64,000 nucleotides of DNA from Hoeflea_A sp965228435 (GCA_965228435.1 OZ245818.1:2232001-2296000); one strand, 5' to 3'. Positions 53,176-61,624 are shown, numbered from the stretch's first letter. Notes: a model not told the origin generated them from the sequence alone. Translations and numbers: made by a program.

Positions 53176-54141
53176 TCACTGCTTGGCCAGGCCAAGTTCA
53201 GTGATGATGGGCTCATAGAGGGCCCAGCCCTCTGCAACCAAAGCCTGTGTCTCGTCGACGCCGCCAACCCAGGTGGGGATGGTGTATTTCTCGACCGAGG
53301 CACGGTAGGCATCGTTGTTCATGACTTTTTCGGCCGCCGCGATCAGCCTCTCCATGATCTCGATTGGAGTTCCGGCTTTGACAGCGTACCCGCCATTGAT
53401 CCAGCTGTCAGAAGGCTTGCCCGTGAGTTCTTCGACGGTTTTGACCTCGGGGAGGTATCGCTCGAAATGCGGCAGTCGCCGATCCAGGATGGCGAGCGCA
53501 CGGATCTCGTCCCCGTAGGCGGCCTGCTGTTTGAGCTGGCCGATGGCCGCGACGGTCTGGCCGCCGATTAAGCCCGCCATGGAGTTTGGGATCGACTTTT
53601 GCGCCAACACCTGCAGGTTTACGTCAAACAGCATGTTCAGTTGCGCAACCGACATGTGGGGCGGGGCGCCGATGGCATTGATACCAACCAGAAGGTCATC
53701 GGCCCCGGCCGCCTCCATGAACTGTTCGAAGGTCTCGTATTCCGAGTCGCCCTTGACGTAGAGCACGTTGGAATTCGTCGCATCGTGGAAAATAGGAACA
53801 ATGGCTTCACGCGGATCGTAGGGCACATCCCGCATGATCGGGTTCGTCACCAATGTCGGAGCGACCCAGCGCAGCAACGTGTAGCCGTCGGCATCCTCGC
53901 CCAGAAACTTCATAACGGCCGGAACCGTCCCGCCACCCGGAACGTTGATGGAATTCACGGGAACACCCAGCTCTTTCGACAGACCTTCGTTCTGAATGCG
54001 TGTGATAATATCGAGGTTGCTTCCCGCGGGGAACGGGATGATGACGTTAATCGGTTTGCCTGGATAGTCATCAGCCTGCGCTATCGCGGCGATCGACGCC
54101 ATGGCAGCGCCAAAAACTATGGACTTCAGCTTAGCAAACAT
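53176..54141 (-). CDS. tctC: Tripartite tricarboxylate transporter, periplasmic binding protein TctC
   Basis: A 321-residue Bug-type binding protein. The signal peptide (residues 1-23) ends in AIAQA. The mature part starts DDYPGKPINVIIPFPAGSNL, the conserved ligand-binding loop of the family, and continues with VNSINVPGGGTVPAVMKFLG. TctC delivers the substrate to TctA/B. Family ligands are usually carboxylates, so the imported sulfate ester may also carry a carboxylate; that is inference. GGAGGA precedes the ATG at 54141. Confidence 0.95.
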   Translation of the reverse strand: MFAKLKSIVFGAAMASIAAIAQADDYPGKPINVIIPFPAGSNLDIITRIQNEGLSKELGVPVNSINVPGGGTVPAVMKFLGEDADGYTLLRWVAPTLVTNPIMRDVPYDPREAIVPIFHDATNSNVLYVKGDSEYETFEQFMEAAGADDLLVGINAIGAPPHMSVAQLNMLFDVNLQVLAQKSIPNSMAGLIGGQTVAAIGQLKQQAAYGDEIRALAILDRRLPHFERYLPEVKTVEELTGKPSDSWINGGYAVKAGTPIEIMERLIAAAEKVMNNDAYRASVEKYTIPTWVGGVDETQALVAEGWALYEPIITELGLAKQ

Positions 54142-54234
54142 ATCATGTCCTCCCTCTGCGATTGTCCTGTGCTGCTCCTCCCAAAAGCAGCACATCACCT
54201 TGATCAACAGGGAGTCTACGCAAGATCATGCTAT

Positions 54235-54265
54235 TTTTGTATTGATTGTTTTAGGCTTTTGTATT
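54235..54265. promoter_or_regulatory. Direct repeats upstream of tctC, candidate LysR binding site
   Basis: TTTTGTATT occurs twice, at 54235-54243 and 54257-54265, 22 bp apart (two helical turns). The second copy runs into the inverted repeat ATTCG-N5-CGAAT (54263-54277). This lies between the lysR gene and tctC, where the operon promoter should be. Confidence 0.45.
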
Positions 54266-54283
54266 CGAAAAACGAATGCCACT

Positions 54284-55207
54284 TCAGGCTTGAAACTGTG
54301 TGTGCCTTGCCTGCCATTCATCCGCGCTGCCGACCAGTTGCTCTACAAAAGCCCGTTGCGCATCAGAGGCGGAACGATCCCGCAGTTGAAAGCATCCGTA
54401 GTAGAGTTCTATCGCCGGATGATAGGGCACAAATGCCACCGTTCCCCCGAACCAATCGCAACTCAAGGGTTCGCAAATGGCCACGCGGTCGCCGGTCGAA
54501 ACCAGGCGCATTGCCGTCACGGACATCTGAACATCGAGCGGCCCGGGCTCCGAAGTGGGCCAGCCTTGACCGGCATGCACCATATGCGGAAGAATCGGCC
54601 GCCCCTGATCCAGCAGAAGCTCACGCGGCGAGATGTCGTCTACGGTTGCATCTTTCCTTTTTGCCAGCGGATGCGACACGGGCACCGCCAAAGCCGCATT
54701 GAGGCGCAGAAGTTCAGTGTCGACGAGCGCAGGATGCTCTGACGGGCCTGCGCTCACTCCGATCTCGGCGCGCCGTCCTACCACGGCCGCTTCGATTTGT
54801 GTCCTCAGGTTCCACTGGACTCGCAGTTCCACATCAGGATGGTCCTGCGTGAATTGATTGATGGCGGTGATGAAGAAGTCAGAGTTGAGAACGGGCGGCG
54901 TGGCACTGACTCGTATCCTCTCTCGTTGGCTGGTCGAAATGCCCCGTGCAATCCAGCTGAGCTCCTCGAGCCCCAGCAAGGTGCCTTCAACTTCGCGATA
55001 GAAACGTTCGCCCAGTTCGGAGGGCACCAAGCGATTGTTGCCGAGCCTTTCGAACAGCCTAAAGCCCAGCGTCTCCTCAAGCATCGAGATTTGCCGGCTG
55101 ATTGTCGGCTGCGACAGGTTCAGTGTTTCAGCGGCCCGCGTGACGCTCCCCGTTTCAACAAGGGCGCGGTAGGCTCGAAGCTGTCTGTTGCTGATCCTCC
55201 CCGACAA
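54284..55207 (-). CDS. LysR-family transcriptional regulator of the sulfatase island
   Basis: A 307-residue LysR protein. The N-terminal winged helix reads RQLRAYRALVETGSVTRAAE, then TLNLSQPTISRQISMLEETL and GFRLFERLGNNRLVPSELG. The C-terminal effector domain (about 95-300) is of the periplasmic-binding-protein fold. It lies immediately upstream of tctCBA and the sulfatases on the same strand, so it probably controls them in response to the imported compound or a product. It is unusual in not being divergent from its target. Confidence 0.92.
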   Translation of the reverse strand: MSGRISNRQLRAYRALVETGSVTRAAETLNLSQPTISRQISMLEETLGFRLFERLGNNRLVPSELGERFYREVEGTLLGLEELSWIARGISTSQRERIRVSATPPVLNSDFFITAINQFTQDHPDVELRVQWNLRTQIEAAVVGRRAEIGVSAGPSEHPALVDTELLRLNAALAVPVSHPLAKRKDATVDDISPRELLLDQGRPILPHMVHAGQGWPTSEPGPLDVQMSVTAMRLVSTGDRVAICEPLSCDWFGGTVAFVPYHPAIELYYGCFQLRDRSASDAQRAFVEQLVGSADEWQARHTQFQA

Positions 55208-55385
55208 GCTGCTCCCTTCCGTGGTATGAAGCCCGTTCCAGGCTGTACCCTAACCCACAACGCGCGACGCCGGTTATGCATCAATTCAGCGAGTAGAGTT
55301 GCTTGGCGGCTTGTTTACGAACTCACCGACATATTGAGTCAAGAATCTGTCGGAGAACAAGTGTGCGACCGGAACTGATCGGCCG

Positions 55386-56234
55386 TCAAACGTTCCACAC
55401 AATCCTGAAGCCTTGATGCGAGGTCGTGCTGTCTGGAGAATTTCCGGTACGCGCTGCAATCCTGTACCGGTAACAATAGCTGCGGTGACACAGAAATGAA
55501 CCGCCCTTCAGCACTCTGAACCCACGCATGAGATCCAACCTCTTGCGCACGCGCTTCTTGAGCGATTTCACCCGAAAGGTGTCTGCCGTCCATTCCCAAA
55601 CGTTGCCCGACATGTTGTACAGTCCGTAGCCGTTCGGCTCGAAAGACATGGCCGGGGCCGTCGTTGCCCAACCGTCCGCCTTGGTATTGTTTTCCGGGAA
55701 ACGTCCCTGCCAGATGTTGCAGGGAAAATAGTCGGTATCGTTCGGTTCGCGATCACCCCAAGGAAATTTGACCTCTCCCAGCCCCCCGCGTGCCGCGTGC
55801 TCCCACTCGGCTTCGGTTGGCAATCGTCCGCCGACCCAATGCGCGTAGGCGACTGCGTCGTTCCAGGATACATGTACCACCGGATGATCGGGGAACCACG
55901 CCTCGTCGGAGGTGCTCGGCCCTCGGACATTGCGCCAGTTGGCACCATCCACCCGCCGCCACCACTCAAAAGCAGCAACGCCTTGGGTGTATTGGATATC
56001 TCCAGGTATGTCGGACCAAAATACGAATGACCAGCCAAACCGTTCGGCATCGGTAATGTAGCCGGTGGCGTTCACGAATTCGGCAAACTGATCGTTCGTA
56101 ATCGTGGTCTGGGATATGCGAAATGGTTTCAAATCAACCAGGCGAATTGGCTCTTCCCCGTCATCGCTGATCTGAGGATCCCGAGTCCCGAGCAAAGCCC
56201 GGCCACCAAGTATCTCGCCACCCAGCACGCTCAT
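55386..56234 (-). CDS. Formylglycine-generating enzyme (sulfatase-activating)
   Basis: A 282-residue FGE-sulfatase (SUMF1) domain protein. The copper-binding catalytic pair is present: Cys249 and Cys254 in GGSFLCHRSYCYRYR, which is nearly the same as the active-site stretch of human SUMF1. Other motifs are VSWNDAVAYAHWVGGRLPTEAEWEHAARGG split as HVSWNDAVAYAHWVG and RLPTEAEWEHAARGG, and GNVWEWTADTF. It oxidises the Cys of C-x-P-x-R in sulfatases to formylglycine using O2. It surely serves the two sulfatases nearby. The ATG at 56234 fits the domain; the frame upstream does not. Confidence 0.94.
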   Translation of the reverse strand: MSVLGGEILGGRALLGTRDPQISDDGEEPIRLVDLKPFRISQTTITNDQFAEFVNATGYITDAERFGWSFVFWSDIPGDIQYTQGVAAFEWWRRVDGANWRNVRGPSTSDEAWFPDHPVVHVSWNDAVAYAHWVGGRLPTEAEWEHAARGGLGEVKFPWGDREPNDTDYFPCNIWQGRFPENNTKADGWATTAPAMSFEPNGYGLYNMSGNVWEWTADTFRVKSLKKRVRKRLDLMRGFRVLKGGSFLCHRSYCYRYRIAARTGNSPDSTTSHQGFRIVWNV

Positions 56235-56723
56235 TTGGTTTTGGTCAACTGTACCAACTCGAGCCGACGTACCGTTCGAAGGGCGGGAAGGGCAGCAACA
56301 AACTTTCGGCATCCAAAAATCCGCCTTTGGCGAGGTTCAATTTTTGTCTAACGCGACTTATGCTCTCAGATGTCTGCTTAACCCAATACTTCAATTTGCA
56401 TACAATTGAAAAGTTGTTCGCGGCTTGAGCGTTCTTGCCCAAACAGTGAACGGACATTGCGGATAGAGAGTTGCAGCGGCAGTTCTTCTCGACCTCGTCG
56501 ATCATCTGTTTCCGAGGGGAGCTTGCATTGGGGTTGTCACAATAACTTGTGCGGACAACCATTGTCTTCTGTGAACCGGACCACCAGTTGGCCGCCCGGC
56601 CCACTGACGAGTTCGGCGGAAACGCAAGCGAACAGAGCTGAGACGGCGCTGATCGATCTTGCTGTCTACGAATTCCTTTTGTGATGCTGAGGGAGGCTGT
56701 CCCGATAACCCGATCAATCACTG
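56235..56723. other. 489-bp region at the right edge of the island, no recognised gene
   Basis: This stretch looks more AT-rich than its surroundings. It carries an open minus-strand frame of about 158 codons, but that has no recognisable domain and no good start. The end nearest the repeat (about 56690-56723) contains AATCAC followed by TGGAGACGG, echoing AATCAC-N4-GAGACGG at the left repeat. It may be a scar of the event that brought the island in, plus the fge promoter. Confidence 0.5.
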
Positions 56724-56851
56724 GAGACGGCCTGAACGATCATCCAGGCGGTATAACCGATCTTATCGCCGGAAAACGTGCGAGCCTCGCCCGCAGTCAG
56801 GTTGGCGGGCACATGAGCGTACCAGGCGATAAGCCGGTTCAGCGCATTCAT
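56714..56851 (-). pseudogene. Truncated copy of the membrane adenylate cyclase gene
   Basis: The first 43 codons of the cyclase at 46790-48010 are repeated here (start ATG at 56851), through MIVQAVS, then the frame runs into foreign sequence and stops two codons later (S-D-stop). No cyclase domain follows. It is the 5' remnant left in the right repeat. Because its promoter region is intact, it may still be transcribed. Confidence 0.92.
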
Positions 56852-56917
56852 TTGTCCCCCAAAAGCAAGACTTCGTGCGGGATCAATCTCGCATTGGCTG
56901 GAAGCCAAGGCAATGAT
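56724..56917. repeat. Right copy of the 194-bp direct repeat
   Basis: This copy matches 47883-48076 at 193 of 194 bases in the same orientation. Beyond 56917 the sequence continues as ordinary intergenic DNA into the SDR gene. Beyond 48076 the left copy runs into island DNA. The pair marks the island boundaries. Confidence 0.97.
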
Positions 56918-56961
56918 GGCGAGATTGCAGACGCTGTTGCCAAGATCTCAGCTGTGACCGG

Positions 56962-57762
56962 CTACAACGCCTCCACGTTGCCGTCGACGCCAAGAGACTG
57001 GCCGGAAACGTTGACGCCTGCGTCCGAAAGCAGAAACGCCACCATCGCGGCGACATCCTGAGGACTTGTCATACGCCTGAGCGAGATATTCTGAAGATAG
57101 CGATCGGTCATCTCCGCCACGGATATGCCGACTTGTGACGCCCGATCCGAAATGACCTTGTCGATGCGCGGGCCCTCCACGATCCCCGGGAGGATCGCGT
57201 TGACGCGAATGCCATAGGGGCCCAGCTCCTTGGCAAGACTCTGGGCAAAACCGATGACGCCGAACTTGGTCGCGGAATAGGGTGTGCGGAAAGCATAGCC
57301 ATGGCGTCCGGCCGCAGACGACATGGCCACGATCGACCCACCGCCCGCCTGTTTCAGCATCGGAACGGCACGGCGGGCAACAAGAAACTGGCCAGTCAGG
57401 CCGACATCCAGACAGGCGCGCCAATCAGCCGGATCGATCTCCTCCACGCCGCCGGTCGGTCCGGCAATCCCGGCATTGTTGATCAACGCATCGAGCCCGC
57501 CAAATTTTTCGCCAACCGAAGCGAAGAACCGGTCAACATCTTCCTCGGCGCAAACGTCAGCCTTCTCGACAATCTCGAACCGACCGGAAACCGCTTCGAT
57601 CGCGCTGTCGGACACGTCACAAACCGCGATGCGCGCTCCCAGTTGATCCAGGGTTTCCGCGATTGCAAGGCCGATTCCACCGGCACCCGCGGTCACGACT
57701 ACACGCTGGCCGGCGAGGCCGGACAACAACTCGCTTGCCGTTGACGGGGCCTTTGCTGTCAT
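56962..57762 (-). CDS. Short-chain dehydrogenase/reductase
   Basis: A 266-residue classical SDR. The cofactor loop VVTAGAGGIGLAIAE is at about residues 22-36, DVSDSAIEAV gives the acidic residue that favours NAD(H), and the NNAG motif is at about 92-95. The catalytic residues appear in MSSAAGRHGYAFRTPYSATK (Ser, Tyr, Lys). The C-terminal GQSLGVDGNVEAL is typical. Substrate is unknown; 3-hydroxyacid or sugar alcohol oxidation is common for this subgroup. Before the island arrived it lay just upstream of the cyclase gene. Confidence 0.93.
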   Translation of the reverse strand: MTAKAPSTASELLSGLAGQRVVVTAGAGGIGLAIAETLDQLGARIAVCDVSDSAIEAVSGRFEIVEKADVCAEEDVDRFFASVGEKFGGLDALINNAGIAGPTGGVEEIDPADWRACLDVGLTGQFLVARRAVPMLKQAGGGSIVAMSSAAGRHGYAFRTPYSATKFGVIGFAQSLAKELGPYGIRVNAILPGIVEGPRIDKVISDRASQVGISVAEMTDRYLQNISLRRMTSPQDVAAMVAFLLSDAGVNVSGQSLGVDGNVEAL

Positions 57763-57999
57763 TGCTTGCGCCTTTCACCTTCCTATCGATTACGCACCGG
57801 GTTCGCCCATCATGCTACACGTTGTCAAATAGCCATGGGCACATCGTTATGGAAACCTGGTTGCAGTCGCAATCGTTGGCGTCACCAGCCGGACCGAAGG
57901 TTCATAGACATTTTCAATCAGGGTCATTTGATTAAACGATTTCAAATGGTGCCATCGGCTCCCCACATGGAACATACCATTGTTTTGCGGAGCCGGATC

Positions 58000-58290
58000 A
58001 TGACTATAAACGAAATTGAGTTTGCAACGCGGGGCCAGGTGAATGCCCGCCGCAACTACCTGATGGGGCTGTGGGCCGGCCGCATGCTCGGCTATTCCGA
58101 CCGGGACCTGTCAGACTATGTGCACGATGTGATGAGATCGGATTTCCTGGAACCGGGACCTCAGGATGTTGTGCGCAAGCTGCGCCGAGACTTGTCGGGC
58201 ATCGGCATGGAGATGACGGAGGCTGAAATTCTGCGGCAACTGCAGATGACCGAGCGGAGCGTTCGCGCCGAACTTCACGCCACCGATTGA
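58000..58290 (+). CDS. DUF1476 protein (ATPase inhibitor zeta-like)
   Basis: A 96-residue helical protein. The core ARRNYLMGLWAGRMLGYSDR, then SDYVHDVMRSDFLEPGPQDV and RKLRRDLSGIGMEMTEAEIL, matches the DUF1476 family, whose characterised members are the zeta inhibitor of alphaproteobacterial F1-ATPase. The N-terminal inhibitory stretch is short and unlike typical zeta. Its location away from pur genes, where zeta usually sits, suggests a divergent second copy. The ATG at 58000 is the only start near the family's N-terminus. Confidence 0.78.
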   Translation: MTINEIEFATRGQVNARRNYLMGLWAGRMLGYSDRDLSDYVHDVMRSDFLEPGPQDVVRKLRRDLSGIGMEMTEAEILRQLQMTERSVRAELHATD

Positions 58291-58317
58291 GCAGGCGGTC
58301 ATGCAACGAGCTTGACC

Positions 58318-59706
58318 TTACGGAAGGTGCGCGTCCAGCTTCCAGATCATGATAGGCTCCTGACGACCTTTGACGGTCGTGGTCTGGTCCTGGGCCAGCG
58401 CCGATAGCAATTTGGAAGCCGCTCCCGTTTCTTCCTTTACCCGGTCGACGAGATCGGAGCTCACCACGAGGGGGCTGCCGACCCGACGCGTCAGCCGCTC
58501 CAGGCGGCTGGCCACGTTGACGGTGTCGCCGACGACGGCGAACTCAAGGTGATGTTCGTCGCCTATATTGCCGGTCACCACTTCGCCGAAATGCAGACCG
58601 ATGCCGATCCGGACGGGCGCCTCGCCCCTGGACTGTCTCTCCTGATTCCATTTTTCGATCTCATCGATCATGGCGTAGGCGCAGCTAAGTGCATTGGAGG
58701 CGTCATTGGGGCCGGTTTCCGGCGTGCCGAAATTTGCCATGAGAGCATCACCGATATACTTGTCGATGGTTCCACCATGTTCGAAAACGGTCCCGGCCAT
58801 GCGTTTGTGAAACTCACGCAACAGTTCGATCACGCCCTGGGCACCGATCCGTTCTGCGGTCTGTGTGAAATCGACCATGTCGACGAACAGGATCGCAATC
58901 TTGCGCGTGTCGACTTCTTCCAGAGTGCTGTCACCCGAGGCAAGCCGATCGACCATGTTCGGTGAGAAGTAGCGCGACAGGTTGGTGCGCGCCGCCTCGC
59001 TGGCAATCTGACGCCGCAGGAGCCTTCGGGATCGCCAGACGGCAACGGCGACGATGGCGCTCAGCAGACCCAGAAACAGAATGCGATTGTACCAATGCGT
59101 CAGGGAAACGAACTGCCTCGATGAGGTGATCGCCACGCGCTCTTCATCGGTGAAGCGACTGGAATCCAGAAGTTGGGCCAGGGTGAAGGACATCGACTCA
59201 GGCAGCGAGATAACCCACAGCATGCCAAGGCTCCACGCCACACAGGCGACGAAACCGATCCACAGCACCAGATAGGGCGAATAGCTGATCGCCATGCCGG
59301 CCACAAACAGGCAGAGATAGAGAAAACTCGGCAGTTGGAGATTGAACTGCGGTGTCAGTGTCGACGGAAACATCGAGCCCGGAACCATCAGGATGTAGGT
59401 CAGCAGCAGGACGTCGATCGTGAAGAACACGGCCATGATGTTCAGTCCCGACAGACCGAAGCGCCTGAGCAGCAGTGGCAGCACTCCGAGGACGGCGAAC
59501 AGCGCCAGAATGCCAGCATAGACCACGGCATATTCGGCGCGCGTCCCGACAATCGCCCAGATCAACAGAATGCCCAGGACGATGAACCGCGCGAACAGCA
59601 CCAGCACGAGACCCGACTGTTCCTCGCTGCTCAGCGCTTCTTCCAATCGCTCCTGTGATCTGGATCGGGGCTTCTGCTTACGCCTCGATCCAAAGGAAAT
59701 GGCCAT
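58318..59706 (-). CDS. Membrane adenylate/guanylate cyclase
   Basis: A 462-residue class III cyclase. The N-terminal part has a basic stretch and then about six membrane helices (VLVLFARFIVLGILLIWAIV, AVVYAGILALFAVLGVLPLL, and more). A membrane-proximal helix leads to the cyclase domain at about residues 265-450. Metal residues lie in LFVDMVDFTQ and YIGDALMANFG, and FAVVGDTVNVASRLERL carries the NxxxR motif; it should be active. The ATG at 59706 is chosen; the frame upstream is not like the family. It is the third intact cyclase in 14 kb. Confidence 0.92.
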   Translation of the reverse strand: MAISFGSRRKQKPRSRSQERLEEALSSEEQSGLVLVLFARFIVLGILLIWAIVGTRAEYAVVYAGILALFAVLGVLPLLLRRFGLSGLNIMAVFFTIDVLLLTYILMVPGSMFPSTLTPQFNLQLPSFLYLCLFVAGMAISYSPYLVLWIGFVACVAWSLGMLWVISLPESMSFTLAQLLDSSRFTDEERVAITSSRQFVSLTHWYNRILFLGLLSAIVAVAVWRSRRLLRRQIASEAARTNLSRYFSPNMVDRLASGDSTLEEVDTRKIAILFVDMVDFTQTAERIGAQGVIELLREFHKRMAGTVFEHGGTIDKYIGDALMANFGTPETGPNDASNALSCAYAMIDEIEKWNQERQSRGEAPVRIGIGLHFGEVVTGNIGDEHHLEFAVVGDTVNVASRLERLTRRVGSPLVVSSDLVDRVKEETGAASKLLSALAQDQTTTVKGRQEPIMIWKLDAHLP

Positions 59707-59875
59707 GAACCCCCCGCCGGATGCCCGTTCGAACCATAGGAGACGGAGTTGCCGTGTGTCCACCAGCGGCCCTCTTCGCAAAGGAGCGGCCAGCGCATCC
59801 GCAAAACCGCAGGCAGCTTACCCGCGACTGCGCGTGGTTGACGGACAAAACAAGCACTTCAGATTGTCGTCACTA

Positions 59876-61474
59876 TCAGACATCATTCAGAAAGGCCCGC
59901 ACTTCGCTGACAAAACCCGGCCAGGCAGCCTCGTCTTCGAGCAGAATGTGATTGTTACTGTCCAGAGCGACAAAGCGCGCGCCGGGGATGCCCTCGGCCA
60001 GCGCCTGCCCCTCCTGGAAAGGTGCAACGGCGTCATTGCGCGCGTGCAGCACCAGTGTCGGGGCCCGAACAAGCGGCAGAAGTTCGGAGACGTCCATCTG
60101 GCTCATCGCAAGACGCAGGCGACTGGCATTCTCCGGCGTCGCGCTCACCCGCATCAGTTCGGTGTACCAGTCCAATTGTTCCTTGGTTCCTCCGGGGATC
60201 AGATTGGACGTATACATTGCCCGAAGGCCGGAGCGATCTTTGCCCCAATCCAGCCGGATCAGGGTGTCGACCGCGTCCGATATTTCACGGCTGTCACCAT
60301 CTCTCCTGGCGGCACCGCGGATGAAACCGCCGCAAAGAACCAGTTTGCTGACCCGCTCCGGATGGCGCGCCGCGTAGGCAATCGAAATCGCACATCCCTG
60401 CGAGATGCCAAGCAGGGGAAACCGATCCAGTTCGAGCCTGTCCGCGACTGCCTCCAGATCACTCACGAAGGCGTCGAAGGAAATGTCATCGATGTCCCGA
60501 TCGGAAAGACCATTGCCCCGCTGATCAAATCGAATGAAGGTGTGATCCCGTGAAAACTCGCGAAGGTAATGGCGCCAGACCGGGCTTTGCCATTCGTATT
60601 CCAGATGGGTCATCCAGTTGGGAGCTTTGATCAGCGGCGGCCCGTCGCCGACGGTCGCATAGGCAATCCTGATTCCATCGAAGGCCCGACAGAACCGGAT
60701 GTGTTGTGTTGTGACCGGCTGCACCGGTCGGTGATCCTCGTTTTGTGCAGACTGTCGGCCTCCCGAAACTTCGTGGTACGCACGCCGGGTCTCCGCTTCC
60801 GGCGTTACACCCAGTTCGCGTTCGAGCAATTCGCGGCACTCTTCATACTGAGCCAGCGCCAGACCGAAGCGTCCCGTCGCGCCATAGCTCATGATCAGGG
60901 CACGATGGGCCCCTTCGTGCAGGGGATCTATGGCAAGAGCCTTGTGCGCCACGTTTATCGCGTCATCATGCCTGCTAACGCCAAGATAGTGCTTGAGCAG
61001 CTTCGCCATCGATGACAAGGCAGCATTGTCCAGGCGCGCCCGCTCGGCCGAAACCCAGGAATCAAATCCGTCTTCACGCAGCGTGAAACCTTGAAGGAAT
61101 GCTCCCCGATAAAGCGCGAAGGCCTTTTCATGGTTCGCTATAGACCCGCCAGCCGTCGCAATCTCGAAGTCGGAGGCATCACACAGGATCCGCTCCGGCT
61201 CTAGACGCAGGTCATCGCCCACAGCGACGGGACCCAGGTCTGCCGGCAACGATTCCCGAATGGCGAACAGGGCCTGGCGGAGACTGCCTCGGGCCTGGGC
61301 TTCGCCCGTCCTTCCCCAAAGCAGTGCACACACTTCATCCCGGGAGCGGACCTTTCCGGCGGGCATGGCGAGATAGGCAAGCAGTGCTTTGGCCTTGTTC
61401 CGGGAAACAACAACAGGTGCTCCGTCGATCCTGGCGTCGAAGGGTCCAAGCAAACTGAGACGCAATTGCGACAT
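59876..61474 (-). CDS. BTAD (SARP-type) regulator fused to an alpha/beta hydrolase
   Basis: A 532-residue fusion. Residues 1-100 form an OmpR/SARP-like winged helix (LRLSLLGPFDARIDGAPVVV, KAKALLAYLAMP), about 100-245 the bacterial transcriptional-activation (BTAD) TPR domain, and about 270-530 an alpha/beta hydrolase. The hydrolase triad looks complete: nucleophile Ser in GISQG, Asp in LHARNDAVAPF, His in DSNNHILLED. This suggests a regulator with a built-in ligand-binding or ligand-hydrolysing part. Start ATG at 61474. Function is inferred; similar fusions are known only as predicted proteins to my knowledge. Confidence 0.85.
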   Translation of the reverse strand: MSQLRLSLLGPFDARIDGAPVVVSRNKAKALLAYLAMPAGKVRSRDEVCALLWGRTGEAQARGSLRQALFAIRESLPADLGPVAVGDDLRLEPERILCDASDFEIATAGGSIANHEKAFALYRGAFLQGFTLREDGFDSWVSAERARLDNAALSSMAKLLKHYLGVSRHDDAINVAHKALAIDPLHEGAHRALIMSYGATGRFGLALAQYEECRELLERELGVTPEAETRRAYHEVSGGRQSAQNEDHRPVQPVTTQHIRFCRAFDGIRIAYATVGDGPPLIKAPNWMTHLEYEWQSPVWRHYLREFSRDHTFIRFDQRGNGLSDRDIDDISFDAFVSDLEAVADRLELDRFPLLGISQGCAISIAYAARHPERVSKLVLCGGFIRGAARRDGDSREISDAVDTLIRLDWGKDRSGLRAMYTSNLIPGGTKEQLDWYTELMRVSATPENASRLRLAMSQMDVSELLPLVRAPTLVLHARNDAVAPFQEGQALAEGIPGARFVALDSNNHILLEDEAAWPGFVSEVRAFLNDV

Positions 61475-61624
61475 CGGGATCGCTCCAGCAGCATACGCTG
61501 CCCATCCTAGGCGCGCGGTGGTCCGTATCGCAATCGCCCAGTAGAAATTGTAACGCACAAATAACGGCGCATGGGACGACCCGTAACGGCGGTGTAACGG
61601 GCAGCGCCTACGTTCGGCGTTGTC

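Larger units (their letters stand above)
48077..56723 (-). mobile_element. Sulfatase-FGE-TTT island between direct repeats
   Basis: About 8.65 kb lies between the two 194-bp repeats and contains seven co-directional genes: fge, lysR, tctC, tctB, tctA and two sulfatases. Without it, the right repeat copy would join the cyclase promoter to the SDR gene, so the right side shows the older arrangement. No integrase or transposase is seen, and 194 bp is too long for an ordinary target-site duplication. Integration by homologous recombination of a circular molecule, or a similar duplicative event, fits best. Confidence 0.7.

Noticed and set aside
56245..56721. Minus-strand open frame of 158 codons at the island edge
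   Set aside because: No recognisable domain, no good start, and atypical composition. I treat the region as non-coding.
48077..56723. The island as a classical composite transposon
   Set aside because: No transposase or IS element is found at either end, and the flanking repeats are single-copy gene sequence rather than IS.
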